This document shows, piece after piece, positions 1-7,702 of a DNA stretch of 14,304 bases. Origin of the DNA: CAYOSU01 sp964541255. GTDB lineage: Bacteria; Bacillota; Clostridia; Christensenellales; CAMQZB01. The translations under genes and the position numbers were made by a program. Location: positions 1-14,304 of the forward strand of contig CAZIPL010000037.1 in the NCBI GenBank assembly GCA_964541255.1. The letters are read 5' to 3'. Under the pieces are notes generated by a model. It searched no databases and was not told where the DNA came from. It saw nothing but the letters and a program-made list of their open reading frames with translations. Numbering within the stretch: the first letter of the stretch is position 1; the number at the start of each line of letters is the position of its first letter.

Positions 1-2
1 TT

Positions 3-89
3 TGGTTAACGGTTATGTTTTCGGAAATAGTATGTTTGATTGTATCGCTTATTTCTTTATTTACGCAAAAGAAACGATACGGTTATTAA
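3..89 (+). CDS. Possible C-terminal part of a tiny holin-like/type I toxin-like membrane peptide
   Basis: The reading frame is open from the left edge of the window to TAA at 87-89. From an internal ATG at 15-17 it encodes 24 residues: a short acidic start (MFSE), a single hydrophobic stretch (IVCLIVSLISLF) and a basic tail (TQKKRYGY). This one-helix-plus-KK-tail plan resembles the roughly 30-residue 'putative holin-like toxin' peptides common in Firmicutes, which are often followed closely by a hairpin; here a terminator lies 36 bases downstream. No ribosome binding site is visible because the window begins just upstream, so the true start may lie outside. It could also be chance coding in AT-rich DNA or the tail of a larger membrane protein. 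The function is inferred from shape only. Confidence 0.3.
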   Translation, partial: WLTVMFSEIVCLIVSLISLFTQKKRYGY

Positions 90-124
90 AAATCGTTTTA
101 GGTTACCGATTCTCTGCCAAGCTT

Positions 125-157
125 AAAAGGTCTGACAACAAAACGTCAGACCTTTTT
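125..157 (+). terminator. Rho-independent terminator, possibly bidirectional
   Basis: A perfect 12-bp stem, AAAAGGTCTGAC (125-136) with GTCAGACCTTTT (145-156), encloses an 8-base loop and runs into TTTTT at 153-157. The A-run on the left arm means it could also stop transcription coming from the right. It follows the small peptide frame ending at 89. Confidence 0.75.
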
Positions 158-374
158 ATACAGTTTTTAATTCTACTCAATATTACTGAATAATAAGACA
201 TTTTAACAGCCATTACCGCAATCTTAGAGTCTTTCCAAATGCTTCATATCAAAAGAAATCAGCGTGATAGCAGCCCAATATATATGGCTAATATTAAATG
301 ATTTGATTTCTATAAACAAAAAACTTAGTTTATGAAAATCAAGATACGAGATTATAGTTATTTATATAAATAAA
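158..374. other. Gene-free intergenic region
   Basis: AT-rich DNA between two terminators. I see no convincing start codon with a ribosome binding site, no structured RNA and no repeat. Confidence 0.6.
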
Positions 375-420
375 AAAGCTATCGCACTTACTTTTTAAGC
401 AATTTCGCCGCGATAGCTTT
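372..420 (-). terminator. Terminator of the ABC/lipoprotein/alpha-galactosidase operon
   Basis: An 11-bp stem pairs AAAGCTATCGC (375-385) with GCGATAGCTTT (410-420) around a 24-base loop. Read on the minus strand, the second arm runs into a T-rich tail (complement of 363-377). It starts 22 bases after the alpha-galactosidase stop codon and closes the minus-strand operon. The loop is longer than usual. Confidence 0.8.
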
Positions 421-442
421 ATATATTTCACGTTATTATATA

Positions 443-2131
443 TTACACTTTTGTTGCGGATCTTCTCGGAATTTTGACTCCGTCAAAGGTATAAGAATGA
501 TTAGAAGTATTGATATAATATGTCACTTCTTCTCCGCCCAACTTAACTTTCGCCTTAAACAAATCGCTTTCGATATAGTCATAATCCAAAAGTTCGCAGT
601 CGTTTAATCTCCAAACATATTCAAGATCTTCGAAAATCGATTTATTCGGATACTTCGAGAAATCGTCGGAAGTAAAAAGTACTCTTCCGAAAATCGCGTT
701 AGTTATCGAAAGCGCAAGCTTTTCGCTTCTCGGCATCTTGATGTTGTCGGTACGAAGCAAGAATACGTCGGGGTCGTTCATAAACGCTCTTCCCGAAAGC
801 GGGAAACGAACAATAGAATCGGTGATAGCACAACGAGTGCTTATGCATTCTTTATGAACAAAGGTGTCCGCTCCGTAATAGTTCCAGTCAAGCGATACGT
901 CGCAACCGACTCGGCAATAATCTACAAGCCCGTATGCAGACGAAAGCGGTACTCCGCAGCCCAAAACAATGTTTTCTCCGCACAATTCGCGAATGAATTC
1001 CATTGCTTCGCGCATTACTTCGCCTCTTGTTTTACCTTTAGGAGGATTCATACAAGCGGCATACAAGAAGTCAAGCTTAACCATTTTGAATCCCCAATCT
1101 TCGAATACGGTTTTGAATACCTTTCTAAGATAGTCGCGAACCTCTTCGTTATAAAAATCAAGCGCATAAAAACCACTCCAGTTTCCGCCTGCCATAACGT
1201 CGTTTCCGTCGTTATCTTTCAATATCCAATCCCTATGCTCTCTATAAAGCGTGGATTTAGTTTCTGCAGCAAACGGAGCAAGCCAAAGACCTGCAGTGAA
1301 ATGCTTATTGATTTCTTCCGCAATAGGCTTAAGTCCTCTCGGGAATTTTTTCTTATCGACCAAAAGCCAGTCGCCGACATACTCTTCGAAGCCGTCATCA
1401 ATTTGGAATACATCGACGTCATGTCCCTCTTCTTTGAATTTTCTGAAATTCTCGCAATTACGCAAAATTATTTCTTCGTCGATATTTTGATAATAATTAT
1501 ACCAGCTCGTCCAGCCTTTTGCCTTTTTAACTCTCGGCGGAGCAATCTCCATAAGTTCGAAGAATCTATCGTATACGTATTCTCTTTCACCGTCGATAAC
1601 AATGAAATCGAAGATTGTTCTTTGTTTATCCGTTGTAAGACCGTTGACGTCTGCAATAACATTCATCTTTCCTGCAACGCAATCGGTTTCGAACATAGTA
1701 AAGCATTCTTTCTCGTTAAGCGCGCCGTAGAAACGATAGTTGCGACCGTTTCTTACATAGATATACTTGTGGCTGTGAATGACCCCTTTCTTCTCGGGAT
1801 AGTCGTATATCGTTTTATCGCCCGACAAAGTAATATGCATTTTTTTGTCAACCATATTAGCAAAACGAGAAATATGCTTTTCTTTTTCGGTAGGCTTCAT
1901 TTCCCTTGTTTGCGTCCACGATTGATAACCGTTGCAAAGAATCCTATCGGAATTAGAATAACTTTGTTCAAATGACAATCTTGCAGAAAGAACTGTCACT
2001 TCGCCGTTCGGAGTAAATACGCCGGTATATCTTCTTCCGCCGTCGATTTGCGTTTCAGTCAACGAGAAATTATCACAAACCGAAGTTATAACCTGTTCTT
2101 TTCCGTTTCGCAATATTTTTATCTCTATCAT
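443..2131 (-). CDS. Alpha-galactosidase-like glycoside hydrolase (clan GH-D, GH36 type)
   Basis: A 562-residue protein with no signal peptide, so probably cytoplasmic. An N-terminal beta-rich region (about 1-200) precedes a (beta/alpha)8 barrel that starts at GWTSWYNYY (206-214). Barrel landmarks are QIDDG (243-247), GLWLAPF (281-287), KLDFLY with the expected nucleophile D354, and CRVGCD with the expected acid/base D411. A small C-terminal beta domain follows. Families of this plan hydrolyse terminal alpha-galactosides such as melibiose or raffinose; the exact substrate is not readable here, and GH36 also has members with other activities. I place the start at ATG 2131, preceded by GGAGGG at 2136-2141. 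An upstream in-frame TTG at 2143 overlaps that ribosome binding site and is rejected. It is the last gene of the operon, 16 bases after the upstream stop codon. Confidence 0.85.
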   Translation of the reverse strand: MIEIKILRNGKEQVITSVCDNFSLTETQIDGGRRYTGVFTPNGEVTVLSARLSFEQSYSNSDRILCNGYQSWTQTREMKPTEKEKHISRFANMVDKKMHITLSGDKTIYDYPEKKGVIHSHKYIYVRNGRNYRFYGALNEKECFTMFETDCVAGKMNVIADVNGLTTDKQRTIFDFIVIDGEREYVYDRFFELMEIAPPRVKKAKGWTSWYNYYQNIDEEIILRNCENFRKFKEEGHDVDVFQIDDGFEEYVGDWLLVDKKKFPRGLKPIAEEINKHFTAGLWLAPFAAETKSTLYREHRDWILKDNDGNDVMAGGNWSGFYALDFYNEEVRDYLRKVFKTVFEDWGFKMVKLDFLYAACMNPPKGKTRGEVMREAMEFIRELCGENIVLGCGVPLSSAYGLVDYCRVGCDVSLDWNYYGADTFVHKECISTRCAITDSIVRFPLSGRAFMNDPDVFLLRTDNIKMPRSEKLALSITNAIFGRVLFTSDDFSKYPNKSIFEDLEYVWRLNDCELLDYDYIESDLFKAKVKLGGEEVTYYINTSNHSYTFDGVKIPRRSATKV

Positions 2132-2147
2132 TATTCCCTCCAAAACG

Positions 2148-2588
2148 TTAAATAAACTTTATAACGTTTTTTGTTTCTCCTCTTAAAAATACTTTCGATA
2201 AGCTCGCTTTTTCGCACAGTTCGGTTTTTCCGTCAAAATCCGTTACGATTTTCGGAATATTTCCGATATGTGTCGATATAGAAAGGTTTACGTCAAATTC
2301 ACCGACTACCGCCGACAAAACCGTTACGGATATTTCAAGGCGTCTAAAATATTTAATCTCGACTTCTACGTTTTTACCCTCGATATGATAATAGAAAACC
2401 GCTCCGTTTCGCTCTAGTCTTACGTCGTATAGATTGCATATATTTAGTCTCATACCGCAAAACATATCTATATCGACGACATATAATCCGCCATCGGTTG
2501 ACACGACTATCTTGCCGCAATAAAGTATTGTTACCTTATTGCGGTTTGTTTTGTCGCTTATAACGATTTTTGACGGAGTGGATTTCAT
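2148..2588 (-). CDS. Small hypothetical protein, unknown function
   Basis: A 146-residue protein that I do not recognise. It has no signal peptide or membrane segment and alternates short hydrophobic and charged stretches typical of a beta-sheet-rich fold, for example VTILYCGKIVV, GLYVVDIDMF and RRLEISVTVL. The ATG at 2588 follows GCGAGG at a normal distance and lies 13 bases after the lipoprotein stop codon. The alpha-galactosidase starts 16 bases downstream, so it is almost certainly co-transcribed with both. It could be a carbohydrate-binding or accessory domain that acts with the glycosidase, but this rests on position only. Base composition matches its neighbours, and there is no sign of truncation. 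Confidence 0.75.
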   Translation of the reverse strand: MKSTPSKIVISDKTNRNKVTILYCGKIVVSTDGGLYVVDIDMFCGMRLNICNLYDVRLERNGAVFYYHIEGKNVEVEIKYFRRLEISVTVLSAVVGEFDVNLSISTHIGNIPKIVTDFDGKTELCEKASLSKVFLRGETKNVIKFI

Positions 2589-2601
2589 ACATAGCCTCGC
2601 T

Positions 2602-3732
2602 TTAGGCAGTGCGTCTTACCTTTATATCGATTTCGGTATTATTATAATCTAAAAAGCTTTCGGTAATCTTCTCGCTTCCATAGAAAGAATCCGATTCGAC
2701 GATAATTCTGCATCCCGCCCAAACGTCATAGTTATCGTCAGACATTCTGTTCGAAACCTTTTGCTTTTCAATCTCGTTACCCTTTTCGTCTACAATCTTT
2801 ATATAATACGAATATGACGACGTAGGCGCTTCACCGGGGTCGAAAACAAGGTTGACCGTGAGATTTGCGCACTTAATCATTTCCATATTCGCATCGGTTC
2901 TTTCGCTTGAAATAATCAAGCTGTTTTTCGACTTATATGTTTCCATTCCGGAGCCCGCCCAAATAACGTATTCAGTTCCGTCGTTTTTCAAGCCAGAGAT
3001 CGTATAAGTTGCTTTTCTGTCGTTACCCGAAACTGAAATCGTAGATTGTGTATACTTTATTCCGTTGACATACAAGAATACCGTGGGTAGATTGCCGCTT
3101 GTAGGGAAATTCAAAACGCCGGAGATCGAATAAGTATCTTCATTTGGAACAGCCGTAAAGGTCGTATGACCTGCGTTATAAACGGTTGCGGAAGACGGAT
3201 AGAACGTGAAGCCCTCTTTATAAGGGGTAATCGTCGTTTTACCCTTATTATTCATTGCATAAGCGTACCCTTGCAAGTTTTCGCTCTTTCTTTGGTCGCC
3301 GAACATATATACTACGCCGAAAAGCTGTGCTCCGTTAACCGTTACGGTAGATGCCGAAGCGGTAAAATCCGCAGAGCCCTCGAACATTATATCGGAAGTT
3401 GTGTTGTTAACGGTATATTCTGTCGATCTAAACACGTAATCGTTGAATATTACGCCGATTTTATTTGTTCCTACCAAAGACTTTATAGAGAACTTGCCGT
3501 CCTCATCGGTGAATGCCATAACCTCGCCGTTAACGGTGATTTTAGCGTTTTTAAGTCCGTTTTTCTGCATATCAGTTACCATTCCGGAAACCGTATATCC
3601 TCCCTCCACCTCGGATATTTCGGGATAATCGGGAAGCTCTTTTTTCGGATATATTATCTTTTGCTCTTCGCTGCACGAGCACATAACGAGAAGCATTACC
3701 GCCGCCAATAATATGCTGATAATCTTTTTCAT
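2602..3732 (-). CDS. Surface lipoprotein with carboxypeptidase-regulatory-like (CNA-B/transthyretin-like) domain
   Basis: A 376-residue predicted lipoprotein. It begins MKKIISILL, has a hydrophobic core and a lipobox ending MCSC, so C20 is the probable lipidated cysteine. An acidic, proline-containing linker follows. At about residues 46-90 is a beta-sandwich segment of carboxypeptidase-regulatory type (YTVSGMVTDMQKNGLKNAKI ... TDEDGKFSIKSL). A second related unit begins near YSISGVLNF (about residue 205), and the rest is beta-rich with no catalytic motif seen. Such proteins sit on the outer face of the membrane and usually bind ligands or partners. The ribosome binding site AGGAGG (3737-3742) overlaps the stop codon of the upstream ABC gene, implying translational coupling. 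It may be the extracytoplasmic partner of that transporter, which is inferred from position. Confidence 0.8.
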   Translation of the reverse strand: MKKIISILLAAVMLLVMCSCSEEQKIIYPKKELPDYPEISEVEGGYTVSGMVTDMQKNGLKNAKITVNGEVMAFTDEDGKFSIKSLVGTNKIGVIFNDYVFRSTEYTVNNTTSDIMFEGSADFTASASTVTVNGAQLFGVVYMFGDQRKSENLQGYAYAMNNKGKTTITPYKEGFTFYPSSATVYNAGHTTFTAVPNEDTYSISGVLNFPTSGNLPTVFLYVNGIKYTQSTISVSGNDRKATYTISGLKNDGTEYVIWAGSGMETYKSKNSLIISSERTDANMEMIKCANLTVNLVFDPGEAPTSSYSYYIKIVDEKGNEIEKQKVSNRMSDDNYDVWAGCRIIVESDSFYGSEKITESFLDYNNTEIDIKVRRTA

Positions 3733-3741
3733 AATGCCTCC

Positions 3742-6426
3742 TTAGTTTCTAATTGCGTCAATAGGCTTTTTCCTCGAAATATTGAATACGGGGATAAAGC
3801 TCGATATAACGATGATCGCGATTGTCAAAAGCGTCATTAGCATAACGTCCGACAAAGTGAAAGATACAAGCGTTATAGGAAGTACGGAATATAAATATGT
3901 GGTCAGATAATTTGCCGATATTACCATGAGCGGCATAGAAACGGCAACTATAATCAACGCAATCAAAATGCCCTCCGTAATGAATATTCCCATAACGTCG
4001 AGGCTTCTTGCGCCGAGAGCACGCAAAATACCGATTTCTTTCTTCTTGTATACAATAGACGTGGAAATGAAGTTATATAGCAAGAGTATGACGAAAACAG
4101 CAGAAACGCCGGAAACAATATATAAAACAAGGGACGCTTTAGTCATAATGTTTTCAATTCTTTCAAGAGCGTCGTCCGAACGAGCGTTCGTTACATATCC
4201 GCTTTCGTGCATATCGGATATTAGAGTTTCCATTTCGTCGGTTGCAAGGTTTGCATTGACAAGAACGTTTTCGGGTTTATACTTAGCTTCGATAACGTTT
4301 ACGAAATCATGATAGTTCATAACAATTGTCGGCTCGCCCAAAATCTCTATATCGTCATATATACCTACGACTTTATACTTTTGCTCATAAAGCAACGTTT
4401 CAGATTTATCGCTGTCGGATGCTTTAATATAAAGCGTCATATTTCTTGGCGTAACAAACTCAGCTTCGAGCTGTTCGAAGCTTCTCGTCGAAGAATAGCC
4501 GTACTTTATATTTCGATAATAAAGCGCGGAAATATATACTTCGCCTTGCTTTAGGCTATATTTGGAATCTCTTTCGATTTTAGCTCCGAGAATCGCCCCT
4601 TCGCCGCTATCGCCGTCGGACTTCAAAACAATATCTGCGTTATAGTTATATCTCGAAGACGCAAAGCTTTCGGTATAGCCGTCTTTGACGAGAATCTTCG
4701 ACATATACATGCTTTCGTCTTCCTTATAATTCGTATATTTAGCCAAAATAGAAGAATCGGCTGTTATGTCGTCTTCGGACAATCCTTCAAACACGTCTTT
4801 ATAAATATAGTAATTTGTCTTATATATTCCCGAAATATCGTATTGTTCACCGCCGACCGTAATGGTTTTTCCGAGAATCTGGCTATAATCGTTTACGACG
4901 AGTTTAACGATAGTTCCGTCCTCCATTCCCATACGCATACCGAGCTTAATGAAGTAATCCGCAAATAGATCGGATATGCAGCACTCGTCGGAAGACTTCG
5001 GGAATGTTCCATATACTATATCGATGTCGCTTTCGTCGCATTCGAGAATGCCTGTAAACTCAGACGGTCTAAATACGGGATGAGTAGATACTTCGTAAAA
5101 AGCCGTATCGAGAACCTTTTTCTTGCCTGTGAGATTTGTCGTTTCGGCTTGCTCTATTTCATAGGATTTGAGGTAGTTGCCCGCAAAGTATTCTTCGAAG
5201 AATTCTATATCGTCGTCAGAAATAGGAATATCCACATACGCACCGTCAAACGTTTCGCGGCTTGTCAGGCTCATCAAATACGCATCGGATTCGTAATACG
5301 TTTTGACGTACGATTCCGTCTTGTCGTAACCCGAAAGAACCATCGAGAAGCCGAACGCAATAAGCGAAACGACTGCAAGAAGAAGCGTTATAACAAGTCT
5401 GAAGCTCTTCGATTTGAAGCTCGAGAACGCCATTTTTATTACATCGCCAAATGGAAGTCTTGAACGAATAAGCTCGAAAAATTCCGTATTGCCGTCGATT
5501 TTTTCTTGATTTGTAACGGCAAAACCGCCTACTCTTGCGGTAGGCTTAAGTTCTGCAAGCTTAGGATATACTTCGTTAAACTCTTCTTTATCAAGAACGG
5601 TTATATATCTATCGCCTGCTATATCGTTAAGCGTATTGTTGATTTCCGAAAGCTCTTTTTCCGTGAGCTTTTTGCCTTTCGGAATTCTGACCGTCGTATC
5701 GCTTATAAAAGATATTCCGTTAGAAGACGGCATTCTGCCGCTTCTTGTAGAAACGGCTCTCGTCTTATCGGATACTATTATTCCGTCTTTAAGCTCGACA
5801 ATTCTGTCGGCGTATTGCTCGGCAAACTCTCTGTCGTGAGAAACTACGATTACAAGCTTATCGCGGGACAGCTTTTTGAGAGTCTCGAAAACCTGAGCTC
5901 CCGTAACGGAGTCAAGAGCTCCAGAAGGCTCGTCCGCCAAAATAACGGACGGATTCTTTATTAACGCTCTTGCGATTGCAACTCTCTGTTTTTGACCGCC
6001 CGAAAGCTCGGAGGGCATTCTGTCTGCATAGCCGCCTAAATCAACGGTATCTAAAAGCTCGTTGATTTCAACGCTATCAGCTTTCTTTTGCTGCAACTGC
6101 AACGCAAGCGCAATGTTCTTCCCGACGGTATATTCATCGAGAATATAAAACTCTTGGAAAACAAAGCCTAAATAGGTATTGCGATAACTGTCAAAATCGG
6201 CAGACGAGAAGTCTTTGCTCGATCTGCCGTTGATAATTATTTCTCCTTCATCAAAAGAGTCCAAGCCGCCGATGACGTTAAGCATCGTAGACTTACCGCT
6301 ACCAGATTTACCCAAAATAAATACCATTCCGCTGTCGCCGAAGCGGAGATTGATATCATTAAGTGCCGTTACGCTTTCTTTGCCCGAGGTTTTATATGTT
6401 TTTGTCAGATTCTTGATTTCAAGCAT
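3742..6426 (-). CDS. ABC transporter, ATPase fused to FtsX/MacB-type permease
   Basis: An 894-residue fusion protein. The N-terminal ATPase (about 1-222) has Walker A GKSGSGKS (39-46), Q-loop Q91, signature LSGGQ (141-145), Walker B VILADEP (161-167) and switch H197. A hydrophilic linker follows. One membrane helix (about 344-364), a large outside domain of roughly 390 residues, and three C-terminal helices (about 764-791, 808-838, 857-881) complete the four-helix FtsX/MacB layout. The motif KKEIGILRALGA lies between helices 2 and 3. Proteins of this type do not import sugars; they use ATP to drive movements of the outside domain for peptide or lipoprotein export, antibiotic resistance or signalling. 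The start ATG follows AGAGGA at about 6 bases. It is the first gene of the operon, 9 bases before the lipoprotein gene. Confidence 0.88.
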   Translation of the reverse strand: MLEIKNLTKTYKTSGKESVTALNDINLRFGDSGMVFILGKSGSGKSTMLNVIGGLDSFDEGEIIINGRSSKDFSSADFDSYRNTYLGFVFQEFYILDEYTVGKNIALALQLQQKKADSVEINELLDTVDLGGYADRMPSELSGGQKQRVAIARALIKNPSVILADEPSGALDSVTGAQVFETLKKLSRDKLVIVVSHDREFAEQYADRIVELKDGIIVSDKTRAVSTRSGRMPSSNGISFISDTTVRIPKGKKLTEKELSEINNTLNDIAGDRYITVLDKEEFNEVYPKLAELKPTARVGGFAVTNQEKIDGNTEFFELIRSRLPFGDVIKMAFSSFKSKSFRLVITLLLAVVSLIAFGFSMVLSGYDKTESYVKTYYESDAYLMSLTSRETFDGAYVDIPISDDDIEFFEEYFAGNYLKSYEIEQAETTNLTGKKKVLDTAFYEVSTHPVFRPSEFTGILECDESDIDIVYGTFPKSSDECCISDLFADYFIKLGMRMGMEDGTIVKLVVNDYSQILGKTITVGGEQYDISGIYKTNYYIYKDVFEGLSEDDITADSSILAKYTNYKEDESMYMSKILVKDGYTESFASSRYNYNADIVLKSDGDSGEGAILGAKIERDSKYSLKQGEVYISALYYRNIKYGYSSTRSFEQLEAEFVTPRNMTLYIKASDSDKSETLLYEQKYKVVGIYDDIEILGEPTIVMNYHDFVNVIEAKYKPENVLVNANLATDEMETLISDMHESGYVTNARSDDALERIENIMTKASLVLYIVSGVSAVFVILLLYNFISTSIVYKKKEIGILRALGARSLDVMGIFITEGILIALIIVAVSMPLMVISANYLTTYLYSVLPITLVSFTLSDVMLMTLLTIAIIVISSFIPVFNISRKKPIDAIRN

Positions 6427-6522
6427 TATATTCCTCTTTAACGGTTATTTTTCCCTTGCTTGACTACGCAACCTATCAAAGCGCGAAAAACAACAAGGGC
6501 TGTTATAAAAAGCCTTAGCCTT
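6427..6522 (-). promoter_or_regulatory. Operon leader with two imperfect hairpins
   Basis: About 95 bases lie between the predicted transcription start and the ABC gene. The first hairpin pairs 6511-6516 with 6495-6501 (AAGGCT with AGCCCTT, one bulged base) and is followed on the minus strand by GTTGTTTTT, so it looks like a weak terminator. The second pairs 6477-6482 with 6458-6463 (GCTTTGA with TCAAGC, one bulge). They could be an attenuator or chance structures. Confidence 0.3.
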
Positions 6523-6528
6523 AAAGTA

Positions 6529-6557
6529 ATTATACAGTATATTTTCAACTATTGCAA
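6529..6557 (-). promoter_or_regulatory. Promoter of the ABC/lipoprotein/alpha-galactosidase operon
   Basis: On the minus strand, TTGCAA (6557-6552), a 17-base spacer and a perfect TATAAT (6534-6529). The predicted start is near 6522. No other promoter of this quality is seen between the four genes. Confidence 0.6.
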
Positions 6558-6568
6558 TCTTAATTATC

Positions 6569-6600
6569 AAAAAAAATGCGGCAATCGCCACATTTTTTAA
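6569..6600 (-). terminator. Terminator of mrp
   Basis: Read on the minus strand, TGTGGC (6592-6587), loop GATT and GCCGCA (6582-6577), followed by TTTTTTTTGA. One pair is a U-G wobble on the minus strand but would be a C-A mismatch on the plus strand, so it serves the minus-strand mrp gene. Flanking A and T runs extend the stem. Confidence 0.8.
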
Positions 6601-6630
6601 TCAATATTTTTTATTTATTATATTGTCAAA

Positions 6631-7443
6631 TCAAAGTTTCGAAACAAACTCCGACGCTTCGTTGAAATCAAGCGTTTCAAAAGTGCCGTCGTCGCAAAGC
6701 TTTGCTATGTCGGGATCGATAGGAACGCGCAAGACGTTTTCGATTCCGTAGCTCTTTGCAGTTTCTTCGACGTGGCTTTCACCGAAAATATAATGCTTTG
6801 CGCCGCAATCGGGGCATGCGTAATAGGACATATTTTCGACAAGCCCCAAAATATCGACATTCATAAGCTTTGCCATTTTTTCTGCTTTTCCAACAACCAT
6901 AGAAACAAGGCTTTGCGGCGTTGTTACTACTACTATGCCGTTAATGGGAATAGACTGGAAAATCGTGAGCGGAACATCGCCTGTTCCGGGAGGACAATCG
7001 ATATACATTTCGTCGATATCACCCCAAACAACGTCAGTCCAGAATTGCTTGACGGTGCCTGCGATAACAGGACCTCTCCATACAACGGGATCGGAATCGT
7101 TTTCAAGCAAAAGATTTATCGACATAATCTTTATTCCGAGCGCTGTCTCGGCAGGATACATAAACTGTCCGTCGGATAGTGCCTTACTTCTGATGCCGAA
7201 AATCTTAGGAATCGAAGGACCGGTTATATCTGCGTCCATAATAGCAACTCTTTTGCCTTGCTTTGCAGCCTTAACGGCAAGCATCGAAGTAACGAAAGAC
7301 TTACCTACTCCGCCCTTACCGCTTACTACCGCAATAACCTTTTTTATGTTTGAATACATATTTTGATTTTCGATGAAGCTCGTTTTTCTCGAATCACAAT
7401 TAGCCGAGCAAGACGAACAATCGTGAGTGCATTCTTCTGTCAT
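6631..7443 (-). CDS. mrp: Mrp/ApbC (NBP35-like) iron-sulfur cluster carrier ATPase
   Basis: A 270-residue cytoplasmic P-loop ATPase of the ParA/MinD (SIMIBI) class. Visible are the deviant Walker A GKGGVGKS (42-49), the MDADITGPS motif (69-77), YIDCPPGTGD (147-156) and the CxxC pair C210/C213, which in this family holds a bridging [4Fe-4S] cluster at the dimer interface. The N-terminus carries a further cysteine cluster (C5, C9, C12, C16), common in clostridial members and reminiscent of NUBP1/NBP35. The family binds Fe-S clusters and passes them to target apoproteins. The start ATG 7443 follows AAGGAG (7450-7455) with 6 bases between; an in-frame TTG at 7467 contains this site within its reading and is rejected. 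It is a single-gene unit with its own promoter and terminator. Confidence 0.92.
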   Translation of the reverse strand: MTEECTHDCSSCSANCDSRKTSFIENQNMYSNIKKVIAVVSGKGGVGKSFVTSMLAVKAAKQGKRVAIMDADITGPSIPKIFGIRSKALSDGQFMYPAETALGIKIMSINLLLENDSDPVVWRGPVIAGTVKQFWTDVVWGDIDEMYIDCPPGTGDVPLTIFQSIPINGIVVVTTPQSLVSMVVGKAEKMAKLMNVDILGLVENMSYYACPDCGAKHYIFGESHVEETAKSYGIENVLRVPIDPDIAKLCDDGTFETLDFNEASEFVSKL

Positions 7444-7466
7444 TATTATCTCCTTTTCAAAAAACA

Positions 7467-7485
7467 AAACCGAATATATCGGTTT
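7467..7485 (-). promoter_or_regulatory. Inverted repeat in the mrp leader
   Basis: AAACCGA (7467-7473) and TCGGTTT (7479-7485) form a perfect 7-bp inverted repeat with a 5-base centre. It lies between the predicted mrp transcription start (about 7500) and its ribosome binding site, so it could be an RNA hairpin or a protein-binding operator. No regulator is identifiable. Confidence 0.35.
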
Positions 7486-7506
7486 CGAAATAATTATTAT
7501 ACGTAT

Positions 7507-7534
7507 ATTATATCACATAAAAATAAAAAAGCAA
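7507..7534 (-). promoter_or_regulatory. mrp: Promoter of mrp, extended -10
   Basis: On the minus strand, TTGCTT (7534-7529), a 16-base spacer, and TGATATAAT (7515-7507), which is an extended TGn plus a perfect -10. The predicted start is near 7500, giving a leader of about 57 bases. Confidence 0.65.
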
Positions 7535-7561
7535 GGAAAGTTAAGTGTGTTTACTTCCCTT

Positions 7562-7590
7562 TTGACAACGAAAAACAATTATGATATGAT
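7562..7590 (+). promoter_or_regulatory. Promoter of the kinase-like gene, divergent from mrp
   Basis: A perfect -35 TTGACA (7562-7567), a 17-base spacer, and TGATATGAT (7582-7590), an extended -10 with TATGAT. It lies 27 bases from the mrp -35 and points the other way. The predicted start is near 7597, leaving an AT-rich leader of about 106 bases. Confidence 0.75.
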
Positions 7591-7702
7591 TTTAGAAGAA
7601 AAGATATAATCTCTTTCGAATTATTTCTATAAACAATAGTATTTATTAAAAAACAAGTATAAATATATCGGCTTTAATAATTAAAAATATATATAAAAAA
7701 TT

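Noticed and set aside
2..193. A 63-residue open frame at the left edge
   Set aside because: It runs straight through the hairpin terminator at 125-156 and has no recognisable features; the neighbouring frame ending at 89 looks more protein-like.
854..1975. A 373-residue open frame on the plus strand opposite the alpha-galactosidase gene
   Set aside because: It is antisense to a clear enzyme gene, has no ribosome binding site or family features, and its composition follows from the codon use of the true gene.
2131..2143. Upstream TTG start for the alpha-galactosidase
   Set aside because: The TTG overlaps the GGAGGG ribosome binding site that serves the ATG at 2131.
7443..7467. Upstream TTG start for mrp
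   Set aside because: Its first codons contain the AAGGAG site of the ATG at 7443 and encode nothing typical of the family.
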